Assembly (NCBI GenBank): GCA_015492115.1
Contig: WGFS01000126.1
Coordinates: 1-12,372 of the forward strand
Length of the DNA stretch: 12,372 nt
Reading direction: 5' to 3'
From: Aquificaceae bacterium
Lineage (GTDB): Bacteria > Aquificota > Aquificia > Aquificales > Aquificaceae
Made by a program: the position numbers and the translations under genes. The first letter of the stretch is position 1. Each line of letters starts with the position of its first letter. Shown piece by piece: positions 5,441 to 12,084 of this stretch. The notes beneath the pieces were generated by a model, which worked only from the letters and a program-made list of their open reading frames with translations, ran no database searches and had not been told where the DNA came from.

Positions 5441-7054
5441 TTAGAACTTACAGTATCCGTGAGGACAGTAGTCTTCCTCCACCTTGGGAGGCTCTTCAAA
5501 GTTGTGGGGAGGAGGTGGTGATGGTAATCTCCACTCAAGGGAGTTGCTCATCCAGGGGTTATCGGGAGCTTTCTCACCGCTGATCGCCCCCTTTATGAGA
5601 GCGGTCAGTGCCAGGAGTATTCCAAAGGCAAGTATGAAGGCACCGTAAGTCTGAAGTTGATGAAGTTCTATCCAGCTATCTATAGGTGGGTAGTCGTAGT
5701 ACCTTCTGGGCATACCCCATATACCTATTATCAGCTGGGCAAAGTAAAGAAGGTTAGAACCGACTATAACAACCCAGAAGCTCAGCTTACCGAGACCCTC
5801 AGGATACATCCTGCCCGTGATCTTAGGCCACCAGTAGAAGAAGCCTGCAAAGGCTGAGAGGGTAACAGCCATACCGAGGACGTAGTGAAAGTGCCCGACG
5901 ACGAAGTAGGAGTCGTGGACAGCGACGTCAAAGGCGGGAATACCGAGGGGAATCCCCGTAAGACCGCCTATGAGGAACATGAGGATCGCACCCAATGCGT
6001 AGAGCATGGGCGTCCTGTACTGGATAGCAGACCTGTAAAGGGTCGCAACCCAGTTGAATATCTTGATACCGGTAGGAACAGCTATAAGGAGTGTTGTGTA
6101 GGACATTATTATCTTTACCCAGTCGGGGATACCCGAGACGAACATATGGTGGGTCCATACAGTAAAACCGACGAGTGCTATAGCCCATATGGCTATAACC
6201 ATAGACCTGTAACCGAATATAGGTTTCCTTGCGAGGGCGGATACAACCTCAGAGATCACACCAAAGGCAGGGAGCACCATAACGTAAACCGCGGGGTGGG
6301 AGTAGAACCAGAAGAGGTTCTGGTAGAGAACGGGGTCGCCCCCTCTCGCGGGGTCAAAGAAGCTCGTCTTAAGGTAGGTATCTAAGAAGAGCATCGTAAC
6401 TGCCCCTGCTACGGAGGGAACACCGAGTAGCTGTATCACGTTGGCCGCTATTATCCCGTGTATAAAGAGGTTGAGATTGAAGAACCCGATGCCTGGTTGT
6501 CTCATGGCAACTACGGTTGTTATAAAGTTCACAGCACCAGCTATGGAGGCGAAACCGGTGAGGTGCCATATAAATACGAAGAGCGCGGTGGTTCCAGCAA
6601 AGCCCACACCCTGCATTGTCGCAAGGGGAGGGTATCCAGTCCACATCGTCATTATGTGGTTCCCGGGTATGAAGGTAAGGAGTGCTATTACACTCGCAGC
6701 GAAGAACATCCAGTAGCCGAGAGCGTTCAGCCTGGGGAAGGCAACGTCCCTCGCTCCTATCATCAACGGTATGAGGAAGTTGGCGAAGGAAGCCCATATG
6801 CCTATAGCCCACCACAGGAGTATGACCGCGCCGTGAACCGTGAGGAACCAGTTGTAGGTTTCGGGTTTGAGATACTGAGCACCCGGTGAGAAGAGTTCCA
6901 GTCTCATACCGAGAGCCATGAGACCGGCGACTATGAAGAAGACGGTTGAGGTAACGCCGTACATTATCCCTATCTTCTTATGGTCTGTGGTGAATATCCA
7001 CTCCCACAGGGAGGCAGCAAACCAAGGTTTGTGTGCTGGCAGAGCCTCTCTCAT
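5441..7054 (-). CDS. coxA: Cytochrome c oxidase subunit I, aa3 type, A2 family
   Basis: Subunit I is the catalytic core of the terminal oxidase, reducing O2 to water and pumping protons across the cytoplasmic membrane. All ligands are present in this 537-residue, 12-helix protein: H74 and H390 (low-spin heme), H388 (high-spin heme), H253, H302 and H303 (CuB), and Y257, which cross-links to H253. The helix 6 motif reads YSHPAVY instead of GHPEVY. The proton-path Glu is Ala and the YS pair (Y251-S252) stands in, which defines the A2 subfamily (as in Thermus and Rhodothermus caa3 enzymes). D103 (D-path entry region, IGARDVAFPR) and K331 (K-path, TGIK) are present. The C-terminal tail carries the common SPPPPHNFE segment, then an extra CPHGYC (C530, C535). 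The start overlaps the coxB stop as ATGA, with a GGAGG SD. A terminator follows the stop. Confidence 0.97.
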   Translation of the reverse strand: MREALPAHKPWFAASLWEWIFTTDHKKIGIMYGVTSTVFFIVAGLMALGMRLELFSPGAQYLKPETYNWFLTVHGAVILLWWAIGIWASFANFLIPLMIGARDVAFPRLNALGYWMFFAASVIALLTFIPGNHIMTMWTGYPPLATMQGVGFAGTTALFVFIWHLTGFASIAGAVNFITTVVAMRQPGIGFFNLNLFIHGIIAANVIQLLGVPSVAGAVTMLFLDTYLKTSFFDPARGGDPVLYQNLFWFYSHPAVYVMVLPAFGVISEVVSALARKPIFGYRSMVIAIWAIALVGFTVWTHHMFVSGIPDWVKIIMSYTTLLIAVPTGIKIFNWVATLYRSAIQYRTPMLYALGAILMFLIGGLTGIPLGIPAFDVAVHDSYFVVGHFHYVLGMAVTLSAFAGFFYWWPKITGRMYPEGLGKLSFWVVIVGSNLLYFAQLIIGIWGMPRRYYDYPPIDSWIELHQLQTYGAFILAFGILLALTALIKGAISGEKAPDNPWMSNSLEWRLPSPPPPHNFEEPPKVEEDYCPHGYCKF

Positions 7055-7869
7055 CTTACAACCTCCTGAGCCTTATTTTCTTTAGCTTTAACAACCTTAA
7101 CGGTTTTATTCTCAAAGCCTGCGACCTCACCCTTGAGCCACTTATCAAACTCTTCCTTCGGCACAACCTTGAGCTTTGCGAACATCCTTGAGTGCCACTG
7201 TCCACAGTATTCCCTGCAGAAGACCCAGTACTCACCAGGTTTGTTGATCTGGAACCATAGGTAGGTAGTCCTTCCGGGAACCGCGTCCTGGGTAACGCCA
7301 GCAGCCCTGACGTAGAAAGAGTGTACGACGTCCTGTGAGGTCAGAAGCACCTTTATTGGAACCCCTGCGGGGATGTAAGCGTACTGCTGGAGGGCACCGT
7401 CCACCCTGTAGCAGTCTTCAGGTTTACACTTCTTGTCCTCAGTATCCCTTATCGCAGAGGCGACGACCATCTTACCGTTGGGGTACTGGAACATCCATCC
7501 CCATGCAAAACCCGTAACCTTAAGTTCAAGAGCGTTCTCGGGTGGCTTCCTCATCTGGGTGAATATGGCAAACCCGTGAGTGGCAAGGTAGAGGACTATA
7601 ATGAGCGGTACTATAGTCCATAGAGCCTCAAGCCCCCAGTGTCCTTCGTGTTCCTGGTCTCCTACCTCTCTCTCTCCGGGCTTGAACCTGTACTTGATCA
7701 TGAAGTACAGAGAAGGTATGGCGACCACAGCGTATATAACCACAGCGATGAAGAGCCATATCTTGTAGATCAGCTCCCAGAGATCGTAAGGTCTCGCTAT
7801 GACGTCAGCGTTTACCTCACCTGCAAAGGCAAAGGCTGACAGGAGAAGAAGTCCTAAAAGTCTTCTCAT
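7051..7869 (-). CDS. coxB: Cytochrome c oxidase subunit II with CuA site
   Basis: Subunit II takes electrons from cytochrome c at a dinuclear CuA center outside the membrane and passes them to subunit I. The product is 272 residues from the ATG at 7869, chosen because an AGGAGGTG SD lies seven bases upstream; a longer frame to 7941 has a basic, unlikely start overlapping the coxC end. A signal-like first helix (MRRLLGLLLLSAFAFAG) is followed by the two hairpin helices at about 33-60 and 81-101, then a cupredoxin domain. CuA ligands: H183 (VVHSFYV), C218, C222, H226 and M229 in CREYCGQWHSRM, with bridging E220. W123/W125 in FAWGWMFQYP supply the aromatic entry patch. There is no fused cytochrome c domain, so this is not a caa3 fusion. 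An insertion before strand four carries a Cys pair, CKPEDC (C148/C153). Confidence 0.96.
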   Translation of the reverse strand: MRRLLGLLLLSAFAFAGEVNADVIARPYDLWELIYKIWLFIAVVIYAVVAIPSLYFMIKYRFKPGEREVGDQEHEGHWGLEALWTIVPLIIVLYLATHGFAIFTQMRKPPENALELKVTGFAWGWMFQYPNGKMVVASAIRDTEDKKCKPEDCYRVDGALQQYAYIPAGVPIKVLLTSQDVVHSFYVRAAGVTQDAVPGRTTYLWFQINKPGEYWVFCREYCGQWHSRMFAKLKVVPKEEFDKWLKGEVAGFENKTVKVVKAKENKAQEVVR

Positions 7870-7876
7870 ACTTGAG

Positions 7877-7884
7877 CACCTCCT
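7877..7884 (-). promoter_or_regulatory. Shine-Dalgarno that sets the coxB start
   Basis: The minus strand reads AGGAGGTG, seven bases before the ATG at 7869, inside the 20-base gap after coxC. It decides the start against a longer in-frame reading to 7941 that would begin within coxC. Confidence 0.8.
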
Positions 7885-7889
7885 GAGTT

Positions 7890-8675
7890 TTATATCTTTA
7901 GACCGCCGACGAGGTAGGCGGTGCTTGCAACGAGAAGCCACATCACATCAACGAAGTGCCAGTATGCACTCGTTGTTCTCAGAATGGTCATTCTCTCCGG
8001 AGTTATCTTTCCAGCGAGCGTAAAGATAAGAACGTAAGCCTGAAGCATTATACCCACCAGCACGTGGGATGTGTGTATCCCCGTGAGGGTGTAGAAGCCG
8101 GTTCCATACATGTTTGAGCTTATAGTGAAGCCCTCGTGCCACAGGTGTCTCCACTCCATCATATGAAGAACCGCAAAGAGTATCCCCAGAAACATCGTTG
8201 ACAGGAGAAGAACTACCGCCTTTCCCCTCTCACCGTGATGCATTGAGCCTTCAGCCTTCCATATAGTAAAGCTTGAAGCCCAGAGTATCAGGGTGAGGAT
8301 TATAGGCATCTTCAGGTTCATAGCCTCTGGTATCCACTGGCTCACCCATACATCCGCATGGATAGCCCTCGCTGTCCAGAAGGCTGCGAAGACGGTACCG
8401 AAGATGATTATCTCTGAGATGATAAAGAGATAGATGCCAAGATTTCCAAAACCTTCCTCATGCCCTACTGTGAAGAACTCGTTTGCCCAGCCTGCGAGCC
8501 CTATTATCACGAGCACAGCGGCTATGCCCCCAAGCACAAGGGCAAGCATAGGGTTGTGCCAGGCAAAATAGGCGGTGATGGAGATAGGAGTCAGAAGTAT
8601 GCCTATCCCCACAGGCAGAGGCCATACGCTTACCTCATGCTCTCCAAAATGGTGGTGAGCAACCTCATGAGCCAT
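7890..8675 (-). CDS. coxC: Cytochrome c oxidase subunit III
   Basis: Subunit III packs against subunit I and protects the oxidase from turnover inactivation; it carries no metal. The 261-residue product has a His-rich start (MAHEVAHHHFGEHE) and about seven helices. It has the family Glu in ISEIIIFGTVFAAFW (E88), the HMMEWRHLW segment at 171-179, TGIHTSHVLVG (H201, H204), and the final helix motif YWHFVDVMWLL (H240, D243). It is the first gene of the coxCBA transcript; subunit III before II and I is the reverse of the common B-A-C order. The ATG at 8675 has an AAGGAGGT SD six bases upstream (8682-8689). A dyad and a promoter-like element lie just upstream. The N-terminal histidines could bind copper, but this is speculation. 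Confidence 0.94.
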   Translation of the reverse strand: MAHEVAHHHFGEHEVSVWPLPVGIGILLTPISITAYFAWHNPMLALVLGGIAAVLVIIGLAGWANEFFTVGHEEGFGNLGIYLFIISEIIIFGTVFAAFWTARAIHADVWVSQWIPEAMNLKMPIILTLILWASSFTIWKAEGSMHHGERGKAVVLLLSTMFLGILFAVLHMMEWRHLWHEGFTISSNMYGTGFYTLTGIHTSHVLVGIMLQAYVLIFTLAGKITPERMTILRTTSAYWHFVDVMWLLVASTAYLVGGLKI

Positions 8676-8694
8676 TCCTGAACCTCCTTTTTTT

Positions 8695-8711
8695 ATAGAA
8701 CGATGTTCTAT
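8695..8711. promoter_or_regulatory. 17-base dyad, candidate operator of the coxCBA operon
   Basis: ATAGAAC-GAT-GTTCTAT is a perfect 7-base inverted repeat with a 3-base centre. It lies between the likely -10 (8710-8715) and the coxC SD (8682-8689), where a repressor would block transcription. It could also fold as a weak mRNA hairpin next to the SD. No regulator gene is nearby and I do not recognise the site as a known family's operator. Confidence 0.45.
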
Positions 8712-8738
8712 TTTACACGGAAGACCATATGATAACCA
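8710..8738 (-). promoter_or_regulatory. Candidate promoter of coxCBA
   Basis: On the minus strand TAAAAT (8715-8710), preceded by TG, is a fair -10. TGGTTA (8738-8733) at 17 bases is a weak -35 (three of six consensus bases). It sits in the 83-base gap after tlpA, the only sizeable gap on this strand before coxC, which makes a promoter here likely even though the hexamers are imperfect. Confidence 0.35.
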
Positions 8739-8758
8739 TACCCAATTGGTGGTTTTTT

Positions 8759-9265
8759 CTATAAGAATTTCTTAAGATCCTTTTCAACTTCCTTATACTC
8801 ACCGAGCCTTACCTTCAGGATCCTTCCATCCCTGTCTATCAGGAAGGATGTGGGCAGTCCCTGTATTCCGTAGGTGCTTGATACCTTTCCGTCGTCCATA
8901 AGGACGGTAAAGCTTATCCCATGCTCTTTTACGAACTTTTTGACGGGATCTACCGATGAGTCGGTGCTCACCGCAAGTATCTCAAATCCCTTCTTCTTAT
9001 ACTTTTCGTAAACCCTCTTGAAGAGGGGCATCTCCTCTCTGCAGGGTGGGCACCAGCTCGCCCAGAAGTTAACGAGAACCACCTTTCCCCTGTAATCGCT
9101 CAGGGAAACCACCTTTCCGCTGAGGGTCTTGAGCTTGAAGTCGGGTGCAGTCTTTCCCGGACCAAGACCCGTTGGGGTCGTCTTGCTTGAGTTGGTGACG
9201 AGACCCAGATAGAGTAAGAGGGCGACCAGGAGGATACCGAGTCCGTAGGCTACATTTCTACTCAT
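8759..9265 (-). CDS. TlpA/ResA-family membrane-anchored thioredoxin
   Basis: A periplasm-facing thiol-disulfide protein of the TlpA/ResA type, 168 residues. One N-terminal anchor helix (about residues 6-23) is followed by a thioredoxin fold: APDFKLKTLSG, the redox motif W71-C72-P-P-C75, and the cis-Pro in QGLPTSFLIDRDG. Proteins of this type reduce cysteines for cytochrome c heme attachment or for CuA loading of oxidase subunit II. Lying directly upstream of coxCBA, a role in preparing the CoxB CuA cysteines is plausible, but that is inference from position. The ATG at 9265 overlaps the stop of citryl-CoA lyase as ATGA, so it is made with that enzyme. No terminator is seen after its stop at 8759. 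The exact subfamily (ResA, TlpA or CcmG) cannot be settled by eye. Confidence 0.88.
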   Translation of the reverse strand: MSRNVAYGLGILLVALLLYLGLVTNSSKTTPTGLGPGKTAPDFKLKTLSGKVVSLSDYRGKVVLVNFWASWCPPCREEMPLFKRVYEKYKKKGFEILAVSTDSSVDPVKKFVKEHGISFTVLMDDGKVSSTYGIQGLPTSFLIDRDGRILKVRLGEYKEVEKDLKKFL

Positions 9266-10044
9266 ACCTTCTTGAGCTCCTCGGGGAGTTCTCTCGGAGG
9301 AACACCCGTGTACTCGGTCTCTTCAGCCTCATTCAGTCTCTTGGAGAAGGGCTTTTCAGTGGTGAGCTCCTCATAGACGTGGGCGACGAGCCCGGGAACC
9401 CTTCCTATTATGAAGAAGCCCTTACCGAGCCTCCAGTCAAAGCCCATTTCGGACGCTACCGCAGCAATGGCTCCATCCACATTCAGGACTATCCTCTTTC
9501 CCTTCTGCTTGAATATCTCCTCCTCAACTCTCTGGGCAAACTCGCAGTGCTTGCCGTAGAAGCCGTATAACTTTGCAAGCTCCATCAGTCTCTTAGTCCT
9601 CGGGTCAAACTCCTTGTAATACCTGTGCCCGAAACCTGGTATCGGCTTCTTCTGAGAGAGGCATTCTGAAACTATCTCCTCAACGGGTCTTCCGCTCGCG
9701 ACCCCATCCTGTATGAACTTCATGGCATCTTCCAGAGCACCACCGTGGGCAGAGCCGAAAGCCATTACCCCTGCAGCAACGCCAACGTTCAGAGAGTTGC
9801 CACCGCTCGCCACAGCCCTCGCCGCTATCACAGAAGGAGGGGCTATCCCATGGTCTATAACTGAGACGAACATAGCCTCCATCATCTTTGACTCAGCTTC
9901 GCTCGGGAGCTCACCCTTCAGTATCAGGTAAATAGCCTGGGCAAAGCTGAAGTTCCCAACGAGATCAAGGAGCCTGTAGCCTCTCACGTATGTCTCGTGG
10001 TCAAGGTGCTGGGTTATAGACGTTCTCCACTTCTTCTCCGCCAT
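9262..10044 (-). CDS. ccl: Citryl-CoA lyase (citrate-synthase superfamily), reductive TCA cycle
   Basis: Cleaves (3S)-citryl-CoA into acetyl-CoA and oxaloacetate, the second half of two-step citrate cleavage in the reductive TCA cycle of Hydrogenobacter thermophilus; the first half is citryl-CoA synthetase CcsAB, not in this window. At 260 residues it is far shorter than citrate synthase (about 370-430) and lacks that enzyme's N-terminal part, matching the lyase and the C-terminal part of ATP-citrate lyase. Motifs: SVIDHGIAPPS with H65, GSAHGGALEDAM with H100, PGFGHRYYKEFDPRTKRL with H140, and NVDGAIAAVASEMGF with D190. The His and Asp residues fill the places of the citrate synthase catalytic triad. 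The ATG at 10044 is preceded by GGGAG. Its stop overlaps the tlpA start. A short citrate synthase is the alternative, but size and motifs favour the lyase. Confidence 0.9.
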   Translation of the reverse strand: MAEKKWRTSITQHLDHETYVRGYRLLDLVGNFSFAQAIYLILKGELPSEAESKMMEAMFVSVIDHGIAPPSVIAARAVASGGNSLNVGVAAGVMAFGSAHGGALEDAMKFIQDGVASGRPVEEIVSECLSQKKPIPGFGHRYYKEFDPRTKRLMELAKLYGFYGKHCEFAQRVEEEIFKQKGKRIVLNVDGAIAAVASEMGFDWRLGKGFFIIGRVPGLVAHVYEELTTEKPFSKRLNEAEETEYTGVPPRELPEELKKV

Positions 10045-10121
10045 TCTCTCACTCCCGAAAACAGAGTTTTTAAAATATTACCACACTTGCCCCTGAGGTT
10101 GGGGTAAGGTAAATTATTGCC
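10045..10121. promoter_or_regulatory. Divergent intergenic region with promoter-like elements
   Basis: This 77-base gap must hold the promoters of both divergent operons. For the plus strand, TTGCCC (10087-10092) and TAAATT (10110-10115) are spaced by exactly 17 bases; the expected start point falls at or within a base or two of the ATG at 10122, and no well-spaced SD is seen. For the minus strand, an A+T-rich block (10065-10080, reading TAATATTTTA on that strand) is a possible -10 for citryl-CoA lyase, but no matching -35 is clear. CCCC and GGGG (10090-10104) could form a short dyad between the two. Confidence 0.4.
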
Positions 10122-10637
10122 ATGTTCAGGAAAAGCCTAACGCTCGTTATGTTTCTTTTCTCATTTCTCTTTGCCCTTCCAAACGTTGACGTCCCCTTCG
10201 TAAAGCCCTCCTTCTTAGACCTGAGGGAAGACCTGGAGGACGCAAAGAGGGATGGGAAGTACCTATTCATAATGTTCCATCAGCAGGGATGTCCCTTCTG
10301 TGACAAGATGTACAGGGTTACCTTTCAGGATCCAAAGGTGAAGGAGTATTTCACGAAGCACTTCTACATGGTTCTGATAGATATAAGGGGTTCTAACCCT
10401 GTGGTGGACTTCAGTGGAAAGGAGATGACCGAGAGGGAGTTCGCCCACAAGCACAGAGTGAGGGCAACCCCTGTGTTCCTATTTGTGGATTATAACGGTA
10501 AGAAGATACTGGAAATGGTGGGATACATACCTGCCAAGGATTGGCTACTCGTAGGAAGGTATATAGTTGAGGGACACTACAAGAAGGAGAGTTTCTACAA
10601 GTTTCTCAGAAGGGAGAGGAAGAAGCTGAAGGGATGA
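10122..10637 (+). CDS. Exported thioredoxin-fold protein with CPFC motif (SoxW-like)
   Basis: A 171-residue periplasmic thiol-disulfide protein. A signal peptide (MFRKSLTLVMFLFSFLFALP) is followed by a thioredoxin fold of the thioredoxin-2/SoxW type: helix DLREDLEDAKRDGKYLFIMF, the active site Q55-G-C57-P-F-C60, then DKMYRVTFQDPKVKEYFTKHF, and the cis-Pro loop RATPVFLFVDYNGK. 'FHQQGCPFC..M......D..V..Y....F' is typical of periplasmic proteins that receive electrons from DsbD/CcdA. The tail is very basic (RRERKKLKG). No SD at normal spacing precedes the ATG. It is the first gene of the export operon, and its stop overlaps the tolC start as ATGA, so it may keep thiols of exported or envelope proteins reduced. 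The role in this operon is not known. Confidence 0.82.
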   Translation: MFRKSLTLVMFLFSFLFALPNVDVPFVKPSFLDLREDLEDAKRDGKYLFIMFHQQGCPFCDKMYRVTFQDPKVKEYFTKHFYMVLIDIRGSNPVVDFSGKEMTEREFAHKHRVRATPVFLFVDYNGKKILEMVGYIPAKDWLLVGRYIVEGHYKKESFYKFLRRERKKLKG

Positions 10638-11890
10638 GGCTCCTTGTCCTCCTGATAATGTTCTCGTTCGCCTTCTCTCAGGGAACCATACTGCTTACAC
10701 CCAAGAAGGCAATTGAGATAGCCTTCAAGAACAGTAGAGAGATAGAGAGGATAAGAAGGGAGATACTCTCTCTGGAGGACGTGTACAGGGCTGAGAAGTG
10801 GGACAGGTTCTCTCCAAAGGTTGACCTCTTCGTTGATAAGGACGGTTTTAACCTCTTCGGTCAGGTTCTCCTCCTTGACTTCGGAAACAGGCTCGCGAGG
10901 ATAAGATCCGCAAAGATAAGCACAGATATAAAAAGGGAATTCCTCAAGGAGTTTGAGAGGCAGGTGAAGATAAGGGTTGTGAGGCTCTTCATGGATCTCG
11001 CCCTCGCGGAGAAGCTTGCCGAGGTGAAGAGGGAGGAGATGGCGGTCGCATACGTGAGGTTTGACAGGGAGAGGGAGAAGCTGAAGGAGGGGCTCTCAGA
11101 CAGGGTCAAGGTCGCAAAGTGGGAGTCCACCTACAGGAGGTTCAGGGCGGAGCTGATGAAGGCACAGAGGAGGTACAACGAGACCCTATACGAGCTCAAA
11201 AGGTTCCTCGGGATAGAGGTGGAGAAACCCGTAGATGTTAGCCTGGAAGGACTCCTGAACTTCAAAGTTCCCAAGAACGTGACCATTGATACAGATTACC
11301 TTCTCAGGAGACGTTCAAGCAATTACCTCCTGAGGGTAAAGAAACTGGAGATAGCCTACTTTGAGAGCAGGGCAAAGGAGCAGAGGAGGATCTTCTACCC
11401 CGAGCTCTATGCATACCTGAATGTGAAGAACAGGTACGAACACACGGACAGGTTCAGGAGTGAGGGGAACATAGTCCTCAGGATTCCCCTATTTGACGGG
11501 AGGGCTTCCTTCTTCAGGGAGAGGAGCTTTCTGGACCTAAAGAGGGCTGTGGAGGTTGAGAGGAAGGACATAGAGGAGAGGGTAAAGAGGGACATACTCA
11601 GGGCTCCCTACGTGTGGGAGGAGCTCTACGCAAGGTATCAGGACGCGGTAGCTTACGACAACTGGGCTCAGGAAAATCTGGATCTATCACGCTCCAACTA
11701 CGAACTTGAGCTCGCCTTTGACCTCGGGTACGCTATGTCCACCAAGACGGAGGCTGAGAGGAGGGTCATGGAGGCCCGGTTCAATATAATACTCTTCCTC
11801 ATGAGGCTCTATGATCTCTTAGGTGAAGATCCTATGAGGGTGTTTGAGGGGAAGATACCCTTCTTCACGGAGAAGGTGGAGGGGATATGA
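10634..11890 (+). CDS. TolC-family outer-membrane efflux protein
   Basis: A 418-residue outer-membrane channel of the OEP/TolC family, forming the exit duct of a tripartite pump. A signal peptide (MRLLVLLIMFSFAFS, cut near residue 16) is followed by TPKKAIEIAFKNSREIERIR, the usual opening helix. The fold is an internal repeat: a beta strand and turn 'LLLDFGNRLARI' at 79-90 is matched by 'LRIPLFDGRASF' at 282-293, each followed by long charged helices (about 91-192 and 294-390) that form the periplasmic tunnel. It is somewhat shorter than E. coli TolC, normal for this broad family. The ATG overlaps the stop of the thioredoxin gene; its own stop overlaps the next start at 11887. Substrate cannot be told from sequence. 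Confidence 0.9.
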   Translation: MRLLVLLIMFSFAFSQGTILLTPKKAIEIAFKNSREIERIRREILSLEDVYRAEKWDRFSPKVDLFVDKDGFNLFGQVLLLDFGNRLARIRSAKISTDIKREFLKEFERQVKIRVVRLFMDLALAEKLAEVKREEMAVAYVRFDREREKLKEGLSDRVKVAKWESTYRRFRAELMKAQRRYNETLYELKRFLGIEVEKPVDVSLEGLLNFKVPKNVTIDTDYLLRRRSSNYLLRVKKLEIAYFESRAKEQRRIFYPELYAYLNVKNRYEHTDRFRSEGNIVLRIPLFDGRASFFRERSFLDLKRAVEVERKDIEERVKRDILRAPYVWEELYARYQDAVAYDNWAQENLDLSRSNYELELAFDLGYAMSTKTEAERRVMEARFNIILFLMRLYDLLGEDPMRVFEGKIPFFTEKVEGI

Positions 11891-12084
11891 GGATTAAAGC
11901 CGAAACCTTCAAGGAGCTTGGGAAAGCGAGCCTTGCAATAAGCGTTGCTTGGATAGTTTTTGGTATAATTCAACCAGCGTTTACGAACAGGTTTTCAGTT
12001 GAGAGTAGCCTAATAGCGGTTTTAGGTTTTCTGGTGTTTCTAACGCTCGGAATTATACTTTTAAATAGAGGTGCTGAGAAATGA
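11887..12084 (+). CDS. Small two-helix membrane protein (65 aa) in efflux operon
   Basis: I do not recognise this family. The 65-residue product has a charged start (MRIKAETFKELGK) and two hydrophobic helices, about residues 14-31 and 42-59 (LIAVLGFLVFLTLGIILL), separated by a loop containing a Pro and FTNRFSVESS. It ends NRGAEK. Both ends overlap neighbours as ATGA (tolC stop at 11890, next start at 12081), so its translation is coupled to the channel gene. A small accessory subunit of the pump is a reasonable guess from position only; no catalytic motif is visible. Confidence 0.75.
   Translation: MRIKAETFKELGKASLAISVAWIVFGIIQPAFTNRFSVESSLIAVLGFLVFLTLGIILLNRGAEK

Noticed and set aside
5885..6385. 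166-codon open frame opposite coxA
   Set aside because: A shadow of coxA; composition is low-complexity Gly/Arg/Tyr with no hydrophobic core and no known motif.
7870..7941. Upstream extension of coxB
   Set aside because: The added residues are a highly basic stretch overlapping the coxC end, and they would sit before an evident signal peptide with its own strong SD.
8732..8756. Hairpin with T-tract on the plus strand (AACC..ACC..GGT..GGTT then T run)
   Set aside because: The stem is short and bulged, and no plus-strand gene ends here; on the minus strand, where tlpA ends, no T-tract follows the stem.
9262..10044. Ordinary citrate synthase
   Set aside because: At 260 residues it lacks the N-terminal portion of citrate synthase and matches the citryl-CoA lyase motif set better.
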